A DNA stretch of 64,000 nucleotides from the NCBI RefSeq assembly GCF_033439725.1, contig NW_026944389.1, positions 2,790,001 to 2,854,000 of the forward strand, read 5' to 3'. Source of the DNA: Neurospora tetraspora. Its lineage: Eukaryota > Ascomycota > Sordariomycetes > Sordariales > Sordariaceae. The first letter of the stretch is position 1. Each line of letters opens with the position of its first letter. The notes beneath the pieces are model-generated. The model was not told where the DNA came from and ran no database searches. It saw nothing but the letters and a program-made list of their open reading frames with translations. Position numbers and translations under genes: made by a program. Shown here in pieces: positions 1 to 10,866 of this stretch.

Positions 1-901
1 CAATTTCAGACAGTGGCCGTCCGTGGGGGATTGCCAGTGGATGGGGAATCCTGGAGGAAAGTCCCGTCGGGGGAAATGAGTGCGCGAATGAGAATCAAGT
101 GGGGCAGGCTTGAGCGGTCTCTCAAGCTCGCTTATCCCCTTTGGGAATAGCGTTTGCAACAGTTAGCGCTTGGGCCAAGCAGTCCATAAATACATTAAGC
201 TCATTAAGGCGCCTTGGCATTCCTCCTTCTGTTCCTCCTCCTCCTCTGCCTTCACATCGTACAGGATATCGAGACTCGATGGCTAGCAGGAAGCAGGTAC
301 AATCGATATGCCCTAATCTTACTTTATTTTATCTTGCAATGTGATCCAGTATCCCCTTCTTCTATGGTACTTTTGTCCCGTCCATGCGTCTGAAGCATCA
401 CGACCAATGTCTCAACCATTGAAGCAGAGCCCGATAGTAGGGGGGAGGACGTGGACACATCAGTGAGGTAATGTCCAAGCAATACTGACTGATTGTGTCT
501 GTCCCTTCAATCTGCATAGCACAAGATAAAGTGCCTGGAAGATCGTTGATAGCCAAAAAAAACTGCTGTGCTGTATTCCATGTAAACAAAGCAGATGGTA
601 AAGATTGTCTTGGTAGGCTTGAGCTGACTTGTTGTACTCAAACCTCTAGGGTTAGGTAAACAAGCCATCTATGTGATGCCCACTCCCTAGCCACTCCTCC
701 AAATGTCTACCGGTGTCATGAAACCCAATCCACCTCCTCCCAACCGCAAGATATAGGGAAAAAAGGCCAAATCGCTAACCAAACAAACCAACCTCCTCAC
801 CACAAACCACAGAACAAAACCCCATATGATTTGACAAAGGGAAAAAAAAAAAAAAAGAAAAGCTAGAACGTAGCTGACTCAAACACCCTACCCTATCGTG
901 C
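1..901. other. Intergenic, no gene seen
   Basis: I see no convincing coding region here. The stretch includes the presumed 3' flank of the leftward gene that ends at 902, an A-rich run at about 841-858, and one telomere-like box (TAGGGTTAGG, 647-656). Short open frames in it have no recognisable domain and no splice support. Confidence 0.5.
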
Positions 902-3446
902 CTATCCTTCAGTATCAGCATGATGCTCCTCATCCGAGTATTCCCCTCCCCGAGCCCCCATCACTGTCGTTCTTTGCATCGACCTCTTACTTCTTATCCC
1001 TGGGCTCTTTGGACTCTTTGGACTCCTTGGACTACTAACCACCCCTTGTCCTTGTCCTTTGGGTCTTCGTTTTTTGACCGGCTCTGTTGCCCGCTTGCAT
1101 GCTTTGATTTGTTTCCTTCGCTTCACGGCGGCAGCGATAGCTGCAGCAGTAGCAGTAACATCTGGTGTTGATGGAGGCAGTTGTTTGTTGCTGATCTCGC
1201 TGTGATTCTTCTTCTCATTCTCTTCTTGCATCTTTTGTTTTCCTTTCTCACTCTTCTGCTCGGGTGTCTTGATTTCGGCGGCGATATCCTTACTCAAGCC
1301 GCTTGACAGTGGAGTGGTAGGACGGCTTGTAGTAGCCGTTTCTGAACTTTGTTGTATCCCTCGACAGTTCAAAACGACCGGCGTCCTCTTCATTCCTCTT
1401 GACCCTTGCACCGAAGAAGTTCTATCACTCCCAAACGTCCGAGTCCGTGGAACATGTCCCACCACCCCGTTGTATATCTCACCGCTGAGAGCGTGATGAT
1501 GTTGAGGTTTGGGCGAATGAAGAAGAACAGGTGACATCAATCCTGGGGAGTGTTCATAATCTGTCTCGTCCGAATCATCCTCAACCCCGGTGTCAAGGAC
1601 ATATCGCTGTTGTCCGCCGACAGCCCTCCCGAACGATCCGGCATTGATCGGCGTGGTGGTCCATGAGGAACAACGACAATGCTGATTGTTCGGAACTGGA
1701 ACCGGGCTGGGCTCCCTTTGTTCAAAAAGGGCGCTCGAGTCCAGAAGCCCGGGTAGCTGTGTGCCGTGTGCACCATAGCCGAAGTCATTGAACAGTAGCT
1801 CTTCCTCACTTTCGCCTGTGTGACGCTGGTGTTCCCTGATGGAGGAAGCGTCTGTTGATATGTAGTCGTCAATGTTGAAATTATCAGGAGCTTCTGGTAC
1901 CGGTAGGAATGTCAAGCTCGGTAATTGTGGGGCGCTTTTGAACGACGTTTGGCTCAAGTTAACAGAGGTATCGGCTGTGTGTTGGGATCTTGAAGGCGAA
2001 GACGGGTTGGATCTCATGTCCGAAATCGAGAGAGTGGAGGATGAGCTTGACCATGGTCGCTCGTGATGGTATTCGGGGTTCACCGCAAAACACTTCACCG
2101 ACGGTGCATTTGATATTGGGCTGCTGTCTCCTGGGGACGATTGCTCCTCGTTTGCTGCAGTCAAAATGTTAGATACAGGAGCATCTCATAGGACAACGAA
2201 AAGCCGGGGTAGCCACTTACGGGATGATGATGCAGGTTTAATAAACCCTGGCGGTGCTAAAGACAGAGTGGCATCAAGAGCAGACGGTCTCAGGGTATTA
2301 GCAGCAATGGTCCTGAGAGGCCATTCGATGACAGGAGGGTGGTCTGGCACTTCGAGATCCTGCTCAGTGGTGGTGGTTGTTCTCGGAACGCTGGTGCTGT
2401 TGTTCGATTCAACAGGCAAATATGTATTGACAGATTTGGATCGTTGCAGGTTGCAGTTCGCCGGTAGCCGTGCACCCAGAGAGAGAGCGCCATCTGGATG
2501 TTCGTAGGCAGGAACCTTTGATGCATACGAGGTTGTTGCCCGTTGCGTGGTCCGGGAGTTGCTCGAGTTAGTCGACAGATCTATAGAAAGGTTCGATGCC
2601 ACCGTTCGTGCCTTGGCTCTGTGGCTGTTCGGTTCCGATTCAAGCTGCTTTGTAATCTCATCCATCTTTGACTTCTCAAAGATCATGGAGGAACGGGCAT
2701 AAAATGCCTTGACCGAGGGTGAGTCCAGGTTGTGACCATTTTCTCCCAAATTCCTTTCTGCAACATCCTCACCGTAATCTCTGGTGCCTGTAGCTTTCAT
2801 CCGTATCTTGAAGTTGATGGGCTTGATCTCGGAGTGCGCTTCTATGATATCCCTGTAACGGCTTCCGGTATTGCTGACGATGGAGTTACTTCTTGAATGT
2901 ACAGAAGGAGCAACTTGTGGCTGGGTGACGACTCTGGCATCAACCCCATTTTGTGAAACTGATCGGGCAAGTGGTGAAGTCTCGGGCCTGGCCATACGGA
3001 ATGAAAGCGGAGGTGGTCTTTTGAGGGGACTTTTGGTGCCCGGTGCAGCTCGTAAACTGCCACCGGCCCCTAAAGAGCGAGATGGAGTGCGAAACCCATT
3101 TGGAGCTGAGCTTGGTCTCTTGATATCCTCCGCTCGAAAGCCAGGGATAACAGGACTTGGCATCGGGAGTCCATCGTCCACTAACCCATCAGTCCTGACG
3201 GCAATTTGGGCCTGGCTAACATCTCGCGGGAGGATCTTGATGACGAGTGGTCCATTCCCTCGTGCGGGTTTCGTTCCTGTCTTTGTTAGCAAATGGTTGA
3301 CATGACATTGTAATGGATGGGTGTGAGAGCTTACCTAGAACAGGGGGTGTTCCGGCAACCATAGACTCATAATCTAATGATTTGGAGGAGACATCCACTT
3401 TGCTCTTGTTACCCGACTTCTTACAGAATAGTCTAAGAAAGCCCAT
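902..3446 (-). CDS. Low-complexity protein of unknown function, about 806 aa, 3 exons
   Basis: Exons are 3446-3335, 3276-2221 and 2154-902. The first intron has a GTAAGC donor and ACAG acceptor, the second a GTAAGT donor and GCAG acceptor. The joined frame is open over 2,421 nt, which supports the model. The start is the ATG giving MGFLRLFCKKSGNKSK, a basic, cysteine-containing N-terminus. The rest is Ser/Pro/Thr-rich and apparently disordered, with a more ordered-looking stretch around NFKIRMKATGTRDYGEDVAE and a lysine/arginine-rich C-terminus (VKKRRPKGQG) that could be a nuclear signal. No enzymatic domain or membrane segment is visible. It resembles long conserved hypothetical proteins of Sordariomycetes, but I do not recognise a named family. 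The 5' leader probably extends upstream past 3,800. Confidence 0.8.
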
Positions 3447-4341
3447 TGTGATGACCAGAAGCTGCCATTAGCAGCCAGAAAGGACTTGGAGCCAGTTCAA
3501 AGGCTTAAGGTGAACACCCTAAGGAAGTAAAGATGTTGTCGCTATGTGGATAAGCGTAGATACCAAACTCGTCTGAGTCTGGTATCCTGCTTCCAGAAGA
3601 GTATCTTGGTTGGGGTTGAGTCTTATGTCGCACTCGGCGTAGGATATCAGAAATGATAAACCAGAGATCTTGACAAAGTCTATGCTGTAGAAGATGAAGT
3701 GTAAGAAGCGGGAAAACGAGGGACAATAACAATAACGGAAAGGTGACAGGGTGGCAGAAGCGGATCGAGAAAGTAGCAGAAGGAAAGAAAAGGAAGAGGG
3801 GGAGGAAGGAAAAGTAGTAAAAGCAGCCGTTATTTCTTCGAGGAGGACGGATTTTCAAGCCACCGTTCCAGACCAACTTGATATGCCCCCATTACCTTAC
3901 TTACCCACGCAAGAAAGTGGCTGCTGAGGACGAAGGAAATGTTCAGCATCTCGCTGGCACGGCATGCCCAGCTGAGGCGCTAGGTTACGCCGTGGGCTTC
4001 CGGGAGGTTGCCATGAGAGGCTCAGTGTCCGTGGAATCTGCTTCTGCATAGTAGACAACCAGACGAGTTGACACTGGCTTGGTTCAAGTGATGAAGAGTC
4101 GGGATTGGTTGAAATTGGGTTGTCATGGTTCCCATCTTGGGGTTTCCCGGCGTGAGGTAGCACACTCGGGAGGATGAGTACATGTTGAGCGAGCGTGTCT
4201 GTTTCTGATTTCCGTTTTCTCACACCGTATCTGGCTGGTTTATGCCTGCGGTCACTGTCACTAACTGGGTGAAGTTCATGACGGTGAAACGTCAAGCAAC
4301 AGCCACTTGACATGGTAACTCTCCAGCTTTGGATTGAGTGG
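3447..4341. other. Leader/intergenic region upstream of the 902-3446 gene
   Basis: No gene is supported. Read on the minus strand, 3,700-3,860 is pyrimidine-rich, as expected of a long 5' leader or promoter of the leftward gene. Longer open frames here (3505-3876 and 3897-4409 on the minus strand) are low-complexity, and one runs into the inserted transposon, so I treat them as chance. Confidence 0.4.
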
Positions 4342-4350
4342 GGGATGATG

Positions 4351-4400
4351 CGAAAACGGTAGTCAGCGCAGGCAGATTTGGTAGTCAGCGCAAGCAAACA
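4351..4400 (+). repeat. Left terminal inverted repeat of the MULE MITE
   Basis: About 50 bp that match the inverse of 4833-4882 with a few mismatches. It contains two head-to-tail copies of GGTAGTCAGCGCARGCA about 28 bp apart, which could be a repeated transposase-binding site. Confidence 0.8.
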
Positions 4401-4832
4401 CAAGGCCAAGTCTCCAACTCAGAATTGAGATATTTCAACCAAAATAACCGTTAGAGTTTCGCTTTCTTTTTAATATTCACCTTCCAAGCTTCCTCTAAAG
4501 TCTTTTACCCTTTTTTCAGGAGCGCGATTGAACGAAGCAGGTGCAAAGTGTTCGCGCAAATGTCAGTTGTTGAAAAAGTGGTTTTGACCCCTTGTCTTGG
4601 CGTGCCTAGGCAGCGAAAAGTGGGGCAATTTAGAATTGGACAAAAAACGACCATCTATCGCCGATATCCTCTTTTGCCAATAATCTTTACTCTTCGTCAG
4701 CTTTGGGGTCGGATATTTCCTTGTCGCTCGAGTCGGACATTCTTCTCAGTTCGATTCGTATGCGCGCGCATTTGGATACTTTGAAGTTCTTGGTGGTGCA
4801 AGTGATGGTGTACGTTAGTTGGGCATTTTTTG

Positions 4833-4882
4833 TAGTTGCTTGCGCTGACTACCAAAAGTGCTTGCGCTGACTACCGTTTTCG
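4833..4882 (-). repeat. Right terminal inverted repeat of the MULE MITE
   Basis: Inverse partner of 4351-4400. It also carries two copies of the TGCTTGCGCTGACTACC motif and ends CCGTTTTCG directly before the GGGATGATG duplication. Confidence 0.8.
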
Positions 4883-4891
4883 GGGATGATG

Positions 4892-5456
4892 AGGGCATAC
4901 GGAAGTTTGGGATCTTGACTTTACGAGTATTGCGGCTGCCGTTTAGCGTTTGTTTGAAGTCGTCTGTGGCGGATGATCTTCGATATTAGACCAACGAAGA
5001 AGAACATTGTCACTGAGAAATCTGCGAGGTACCCTGTTACTTCGGTCACCTCAGTCTCCGTCCTGCGTTTGCTTCGCTTCTGCCACTCGCCTCCTGCCTC
5101 GCCCGCCTCGATGCAGTGGTGCGTTTGTTACAGAATTCGGGAAGGCGCTGTTTGTGGTCGGTGACTAGTCCGGCGTCATCATCTCAGCTGCAGTTGCTGC
5201 TTTAGGTCAGCAGTAAATTACCATGGATGATTCATGTTACCATGGCTGACGCACAAGCAAGACAAGCATCGCTGATGACCCCATTTGGTTTGGGTGATCG
5301 AAGTAAACAGAGTACAACCGAATCAAGGAACCGAACAGAGACTTGGTTGTATGGGCGAGTTGTTCAGAGAGTTGAAGAGTTGAACACTACCTGAGAAGTA
5401 AGGGAGATAGGTGACCCCCCTGGCGGCCTGACCTGGTTATTTTCAGCGATCTTCAC
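4892..5456. other. Intergenic, no supported gene
   Basis: A 49-codon ATG frame at about 5243-5392 (+) begins MADAQARQASLMTPFG but has no recognisable domain. Nothing else was found. The interval separates the transposon from the decayed coding cluster on the minus strand. Confidence 0.35.
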
Positions 5457-6500
5457 AATGTCTGGCGCAAAGGATCGCTGCGTGGGCGGTCACTAGCCGA
5501 ACGTTTGGGGGGCTTCGTTTTCTCGCGTGGACGCCTCCAAGGCCTCGTTACCGAATCACAGCCCATGTCGCCATCCGATTTGGGGGGCTTCACTTTCTTT
5601 CCATGCAGCAAACTGACTGTTTCCATCCTTCTAGCGGTTCAGGAGAACCGGGGGTCTTTGGACGCCCCTGTCAGCGTCACTCATCAGCCATAGGGCCAGA
5701 GATATCTTGGCTTTTCTCAGAAAAGCACGCCAACCTTCGTATTCTTTCGGTTCACAAACGTTTGCAAAGTCACGTCCGGCACAGTATGATAGTGCCAAAC
5801 TTAGAATTACATAGGGGCTCTCAAGGTCAGTAATCATATTGCCCAAGGAGTGAACGATCAACGACAAAGAGGTTTCACATACTTATCAAGGCTAGACCTG
5901 ACCTCATCTCTGGGAATTGTTTTGCGAAAAGCAGGCGTGATCGCCGGTATCAGATCTCTTACCAGAAAGTCCAGAAGCTTCAAGGGTTCGTACTATCTGC
6001 GGAGCCACCCGACCTCCTCAATCAGAGACTGGCCCAAGTGGAAATAGCTCGCATTCCAAGAGCCCTGGTAATTTCTTCCCGTTTGGCCATGCCAGTTCCC
6101 GTCGGCAAAAGGCTTCTGCCTTGTTTCTACCCGCTTGCTCCGGCCGTTACCCATAGAGATGAGTGTTCTTAGTCTTCAAGTGCCCATTAGCCTCCTTTAT
6201 GCTGTTGAGATGTTCTTCTTTTCGCAAATCGCTCCGGATTCCTGAAACAAGTTGCACGGATGTGCCAGTAACCAGGTTGCTTCTCGTATCACGTATTCGT
6301 TGCACCTGTGTCGCTGTCATGTTGCTCGAATCTGGTCTTTGTCCTTGTCAACTATGCATGCCTGAGCTTTCCCCAGAAACTCGTATGTGGGGGAAGTGTC
6401 ACATATATAGTGGTCAGCGGGATAACTAAACTCCATCCAAGGCCGGTCAAGAGCTCCCGTAGTCCCGGTCCCGAGGGACTGGGGAATTCTATTATCAGAC
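5457..6500 (-). pseudogene. Degenerate or unresolved multi-segment coding region, identity unknown
   Basis: Read on the minus strand from an ATG at 6500 (MSDNRIPQSLGTGTTGALDR), the region gives a succession of protein-like segments in different frames: about 6500-6317, 6330-6160, 6150-5875, 5867-5631 and 5600-5457. They have balanced amino-acid composition with few low-complexity runs (for example FADGNWHGQTGRNYQGSW and KLLDFLVRDLIPAITPAF). The last segment is Lys/Pro/Arg-rich, like a protein tail. I could not connect the segments with good splice sites, so this is either a decayed gene with several breaks or a multi-intron gene I cannot resolve. I recognise no domain. A transposon-derived origin is possible, given the MITE next door. 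Confidence 0.35.
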
Positions 6501-6817
6501 ATTCCAGATGCCCTACCAAACTGACGCTTCCCAACACTCCATGGTCAATACGGGTTCCGAGTGTCTGGCTGCGACGAGTAGCTGTTGTGTAATCCCTGTG
6601 ATATTTTAAGTAAAACTATTCTTGGTCTTGTGCCGCCATCAGAAATTCTCGCATGGAGTAATCGTGGGTTTCATACATACGCTTGCTGATATTCAACCTT
6701 TTTTGTCCCTTGAGCTGGTTCTAGAACACAACGCAAGGCGGAACCCCGGTGTAAGACCTTAATCCGAGTCTTCCAAAAACTCGAGCCAGGGAGGCACGCA
6801 TCTCTTCCACGCATTCT
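6501..6817. other. Intergenic
   Basis: 317 bp between the decayed cluster and the 3' end of the UCH gene. It probably contains the UCH 3' UTR. No feature is recognised. Confidence 0.4.
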
Positions 6818-7579
6818 TTAATCGAAGCTGCCGGCAAGCGCCACACAGCTGAACCTCAAGTCGCCGCCCCCTCTCTCCAAAAACTTGAGCGGACCCAGCG
6901 TCAAGGCCGTTTGGCTCAGGACATCCTCGTCCTTCCCAAGCTCACCCCTCTTCAGCGGTCCCTTTCTGCGTCCGTCCAGCTCCCACAAGCCTCCATCCTC
7001 AGCCTTAACGAAGCAGACATAGTGCAAATCGACATCGTCCGTAGCGGCCGGTGCCTCGGTATCGCCCTGGGTCGCCGCGCTCTTGTGGGCATTAGCCAGT
7101 TCAGCGTTCGTCTCAAGCACTCGTGCCCTCGCAACAGGATCCAGCGGCGTCGCGTCCTTGATGATCTTGTCCAGGGTGGAGCCCTCCTCCACGAGCTGGC
7201 GGGCCGGCCCGTTGCCGGCCGCGTGGAGCAGGCCCATCAGGCCGCAGGCGTTGCGGATCGTCTGGCGGAACCAGAGGACCGGCTCTTGGGGGCCCTTGCC
7301 CGAGTAGTCTTCGAGAAGAGAGTCCTCGGCTAGGCGAGCCGATTCGTAGGCGGCGGAGACGGGGAAGACCATCAGCAGGGCCAGGGCGGGGCGCGGGATG
7401 AAGGCGAGCATGTCTGGGTCGGTGAGGGAGTAGACGTCGTGGATCTGGAGGGAGGTCGAGAGGCCGAGCTTGTGGAGGAGCGTGGTCATGAGTTCGGGGT
7501 TGGCTTCGAGGGGGATGAATGCCGGACGGTCGGAAGCGGCGGGGACGCCGCCGTGGGGATCGGCTTCGTTGGAGGCCAT
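6818..7579 (-). CDS. Ubiquitin carboxyl-terminal hydrolase, UCH family (peptidase C12, YUH1/UCHL3-like), 253 aa
   Basis: A cysteine protease that removes small adducts from the ubiquitin (and, in yeast Yuh1, Rub1) C-terminus. The single-exon product has the C12 catalytic set in the expected order: oxyanion Gln106 and nucleophile Cys112 in FRQTIRNACGLMGLLHA, His186 in DLHYVCFV, and Asp202 in ELDGRRKGP. Its 253 aa fits the roughly 230-260 aa of YUH1/UCHL3 and leaves no room for the C-terminal extension of UCH37. The crossover-loop region (about 150-182) is Ala/Asp-rich. The ATG is preceded by a likely 5'-UTR intron (7779-7629). It is cytosolic or nuclear by family; no targeting signal is seen. 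All catalytic residues are present, so activity is expected. Confidence 0.95.
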   Translation of the reverse strand: MASNEADPHGGVPAASDRPAFIPLEANPELMTTLLHKLGLSTSLQIHDVYSLTDPDMLAFIPRPALALLMVFPVSAAYESARLAEDSLLEDYSGKGPQEPVLWFRQTIRNACGLMGLLHAAGNGPARQLVEEGSTLDKIIKDATPLDPVARARVLETNAELANAHKSAATQGDTEAPAATDDVDLHYVCFVKAEDGGLWELDGRRKGPLKRGELGKDEDVLSQTALTLGPLKFLERGGGDLRFSCVALAGSFD

Positions 7580-7628
7580 GATGATGGTGTTTCGGTAGGT
7601 TTATGTGTTCGTTTGCTTGGTGTTGATC

Positions 7629-7779
7629 CTGGAGATGTATTCAAAAGAGACCATCAGCTCGAGAATGCCTAGGGTAGCTTGATGAAGCTTGACTCCGCGG
7701 TCGGCGCACAACAACCCCGCCCTGGTCTACCTTTACCCAGCCAGGGTCCGATCACTTTAAACAGAAGTCTGGAACTTAC
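7629..7779 (-). other. Probable 5'-UTR intron of the UCH gene
   Basis: On the minus strand a GTAAGTTCC donor at 7779 is followed by ATCTCCAG ending at 7629, about 50 nt before the UCH start codon. The 151-nt size and consensus ends fit a spliceosomal intron. It is inferred from sequence only. Confidence 0.45.
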
Positions 7780-8179
7780 CTTGATGTTTTCCACCTGCTA
7801 GGCTTGATGCGGAAGATAGTGGTTGATGCGTCAGTGATTCTTCCTGGTGGAAGCCAGCTGTCAAGGTGATGGTTCCTGGAGAGAGAAACGAAGGCATCCT
7901 TGTGATGATGAGATCATATGCACACTGTGGAGACCTCGACAGTTGAGCGCAGCCCCAGGGGCAGCTGAACGAACCCGCTGGGCCCTCCCACAGGGGCGTT
8001 CTCACTGTATGCGGTCCAGGAACAGCACAGTGTCTCTGTGTATCACCATTCAGTGGAACCATGATACTCACCTCGGGCTGTCCACATTGGATGTCTGAAA
8101 AGAGGTCAGCAACACCAAGGGCAAAAAGAAGACTAGAAGTTATAGCCACAGAGAGGAATTTGTATTTCCAGAGAAGCAT
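7757..8179 (-). CDS. Doubtful small ORF with signal-peptide-like N-terminus
   Basis: A 140-codon frame starts with a real ATG and a hydrophobic leader (KFLSVAITSSLLFALGVA), followed by several cysteines. Two points argue against an intact gene. A consensus donor (GTGAGT) lies just after CGQPE in the same frame, and the 3' end runs through the donor of the presumed UCH 5'-UTR intron. It may be a small secreted protein with an intron, or simply an upstream open frame in the UCH leader. No family is recognised. Confidence 0.25.
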   Translation of the reverse strand: MLLWKYKFLSVAITSSLLFALGVADLFSDIQCGQPEVSIMVPLNGDTQRHCAVPGPHTVRTPLWEGPAGSFSCPWGCAQLSRSPQCAYDLIITRMPSFLSPGTITLTAGFHQEESLTHQPLSSASSLAGGKHQGKFQTSV

Positions 8180-8330
8180 TTATACATCGAATAACAATTC
8201 CCCAATGACCAGGCTAACCAACTTGCCCCTGAATACCAACGCCGACCATCTATGTAGTTCTACTGGCATTTTATTCCGTTTTGGTAGACCTACTACACAT
8301 AGCATCATACACGCCCAGCTCCATAGCTTC

Positions 8331-8389
8331 CATATAGTACAGACATCGTCCATATAGTACAGATATCGTCCATATAGTACAGATATCGG
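8331..8389. repeat. 20-bp minisatellite, three copies
   Basis: Three near-perfect tandem copies of CATATAGTACAGATATCGTC lie immediately beyond the Suv3 stop codon, in its presumed 3' UTR. Confidence 0.85.
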
Positions 8390-8395
8390 AGGTCT

Positions 8396-10866
8396 CTATT
8401 CTAGAGAGACACGGCTCTTGGGGCTCTCAGTTGTCCTGCGAACGCGAACTGGCAAAGCAGCATTAACCTCCTTCTTCTCCCGATACAACGGCTCCTCGTG
8501 TCCCTCGGCGTCCCACAGACCGGGGCCGCTCTCAGCGACAGGTGCATCCTCAACCCCCTCGCCAACGCCAAGAAGCTTCTCCTCCTTCTTGCTGTGCGAC
8601 TGGGCCTGGCGTCTGAGCATCTCACGACGTCTTTGTTGCTTGTCTGCCTCGTAATCGGCAGCTTCCAGACAGTTTGTGATCTTCTCCTCAACCAGAGATT
8701 TGACGTGGAACGCCAGGTTTTGGCTGATGAACACGCCACGGTACCGGTAGCTGAGCCACAGATACAGAGTGACGGCCTTATGGAGACCTTCGAGTCGCAG
8801 CAGATAGTCCTTTTGTTCCTGGGGATCAAGCTGTGGAGCATCGACATCGAGCGCCTCCAGATCAATCTCGGGAATCTCGAGCAAGTGACCTCCGGACAAG
8901 TTAGCAATACTCCAAGCGAATGCCCTGAGAATGTCCTTTTGGGCCTTTTCCCGGAGTGAAACGGGGGCTGTCAGCAAAACCGAACGGTCGTATATGCTGA
9001 GGTCGAACTCCTTGAGGACATCGGAGACGTCGAGGTGATCGCCAAAGCTGCACATGCTGAAGGAGCTCGAGAGCCGTGCCATCTCCCTGAGTCTGGACAG
9101 AACGAACGCAAGTGGAACGTCGGGAGAGAACAGGGAGGCAAACCGCTCGATGATGTGCGAAGGCGGCATGACACCCGCCGCGGCAATGGGCGTGGCGTCC
9201 TTTTGAAGATGCTTCCTGATAAGACCGAGATCCTGATCATCCATAGCTGTGACGAAGCCCGGCGCTCCCCACTTGCTAAAGGCAGACGTAGCTGAAGCCT
9301 CCTCTTCTTGGCCGGAGCGAACAGCATCGTTGGCTGTCCTATAACGACCAGCCCTACCGCCGATTTGCTTAACTTCCGGGATCGTTAGGGCGCGATGCGC
9401 CATGCCATCGAATTTGAATGCCGATTCGAAGACGACGCGCTTAATCTCTAGGTTCAAACCCATGCCAATAGCATCACTGGCAACCAAGAAATCATAGTCG
9501 TTATTCGGGTCATTGAACAAGGCAGCCTGCGCCGCTCTAGTTTCGGGCGGCAACGAGCCGTAAACGATGGCACATTTACGCCCAGTTGCTTTTTCGATAC
9601 CAGCTTTCAGAGAGTGCAAGTTGACCCGAGAAAACGAGATGACAGCGTCACCCTTTTGGAGATTCTTGAAGTCGGTGCCGACAGCTTGCTCCATGGGAAG
9701 CAAGGGGTTCAGCCTCTCATAACGGTGCACGATGCACTTGTCGCCCAAACGAGCACAAAGTTCCTGTATCAGATCAACCACTCTTTCCTCGCCACAAAGA
9801 TGAAGCTCCTTTGCCTGACAGCCCAGGACCGCCTGGGTCCAAGCCCAACCACGGTGTTCGTCGGCGATCATTTGAATCTCGTCAATGACGGCGACATCAA
9901 CCTTCCAGTTCAATGGCGTCATTTCAACCGTACAACTCCGAAAGAACATGTCGGCGTCTCCCGGTATCCTCTGTTCCTCGCCTGTGATGAGGGCACACGG
10001 TTTCCCCTTGGCGGTGAATCGCGTGTAGATTTCGTGAGCCAGCAGTCGAAGAGGGCCGGCATAGATGCCCGATTTTGCGTTTTCCAGAGCTTTCAAGGCG
10101 TTGTATGTCTTTCCAGAGTTTGTTGGGCCGACGTGCAAGTGAATAGTGCGCTGCAGTTGGCGAGTAGCAGGAAACCATTCGTAAGGGAAGCGCAAATCGG
10201 CAAGTCGCAGGTGCAACTCGGTGGTGGACTTTGAAAACTTCTTGCGCATCAAGAAGGTCTGAAGCGCGTACCGAAGCTCTTTGGTCAACCCCGCCGCATC
10301 CCCCTTGATAAAGGCAGCGCGCAAGTTCCAGAACAGAGGGTTATCAGTCCGCGCCGTCATGCCGAGTGCGCTCGCCAGGTGAAACGACTTCTTTAGGGCA
10401 TCTTTGAAGAGGGAGATCTCTTGGTAGTAGCTCTCTTGGGTGTGTAGTCCGAATGCTCTATATTCCCGGTGCTCTGGGTCCCATTTTCCCAATTCCCATA
10501 GGAGGGTATTTAGTCGGTGCTTTGTAAGGTCGTAAAACTCGTCGTATCTCTGCCGCAGCGCCGGTTCGGAGGGTGTCGTCCTTCGCTGTGCCTTTTCCCG
10601 GTCATTGAGGCGTCGTCGTAGCTGCTCGTCAGCTGGCAAGTCCTACGTGGCGAAAGAAAGGTCAGCAATCCGGAAGGTGAGAGCTCGGGAGGGAAGATGT
10701 CGAGGGGTCGAACATTGAAGGATTTAACTGAAGTGTCGGAAGCGGTCTTGGAGCTGCGCGGCGCAGCCTTCTTTGATGGTTTAGAAGTCGACTTCACCCG
10801 AAAGCGGCGAGTAACAAGGACTGCGCTCCGCGGACATCTCCAGGCCTGCCCTAACAACGCGTTCAT
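8396..10866 (-). CDS. SUV3: Mitochondrial ATP-dependent RNA helicase Suv3
   Basis: Suv3 is the helicase subunit of the mitochondrial RNA degradosome, which unwinds RNA for a 3'-5' exoribonuclease. Exon 1 starts at the ATG at 10866 and encodes an Arg/Ser-rich, acid-poor leader (MNALLGQAWRCPRSAVLVTR) typical of a matrix-targeting presequence. Exon 2 begins at about 10642 after a TAG acceptor; the exon 1 donor (about 10710-10735) is not certain. Exon 2 carries motif I HVGPTNSGKT, motif II VIDEIQM, SFSRVNLHSL (motif IV region), GMGLNLEIKRVVFES (motif V) and QIGGRAGRY (motif VI), then the Suv3 C-terminal region and a basic tail. Total length is roughly 790-800 aa, similar to fungal Suv3. All helicase motifs are intact. 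The R-SNARE gene is transcribed divergently from 11442. Confidence 0.93.

Larger units (their letters stand above)
4342..4891. mobile_element. Non-autonomous Mutator-like DNA transposon (MULE MITE), 532 bp, with 9-bp TSD
   Basis: The element spans 4351-4882. Both ends carry terminal inverted repeats of about 50 bp, beginning CGAAAACGGTAGTCAGCGCA. Each end contains two tandem copies of a GGTAGTCAGCGCARGCA motif, so the arms are internally repetitive. The 9-bp direct repeat GGGATGATG lies immediately outside each end (4342-4350 and 4883-4891). A 9-bp duplication with long inverted repeats is characteristic of the Mutator superfamily. The interior (about 430 bp) has no transposase, so mobilisation would need an enzyme from elsewhere. 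Arm similarity is high with a few mismatches and the TSD is perfect, suggesting a fairly recent insertion. It lies in the gap between the 902-3446 gene and the decayed cluster at 5457-6500. The superfamily call rests on TSD length and TIR structure, not on a protein. Confidence 0.8.

Noticed and set aside
3897-4409. 170-codon minus-strand frame upstream of the first gene
   Set aside because: It runs into the MITE terminal repeat, has no domain, and its composition is like non-coding DNA.
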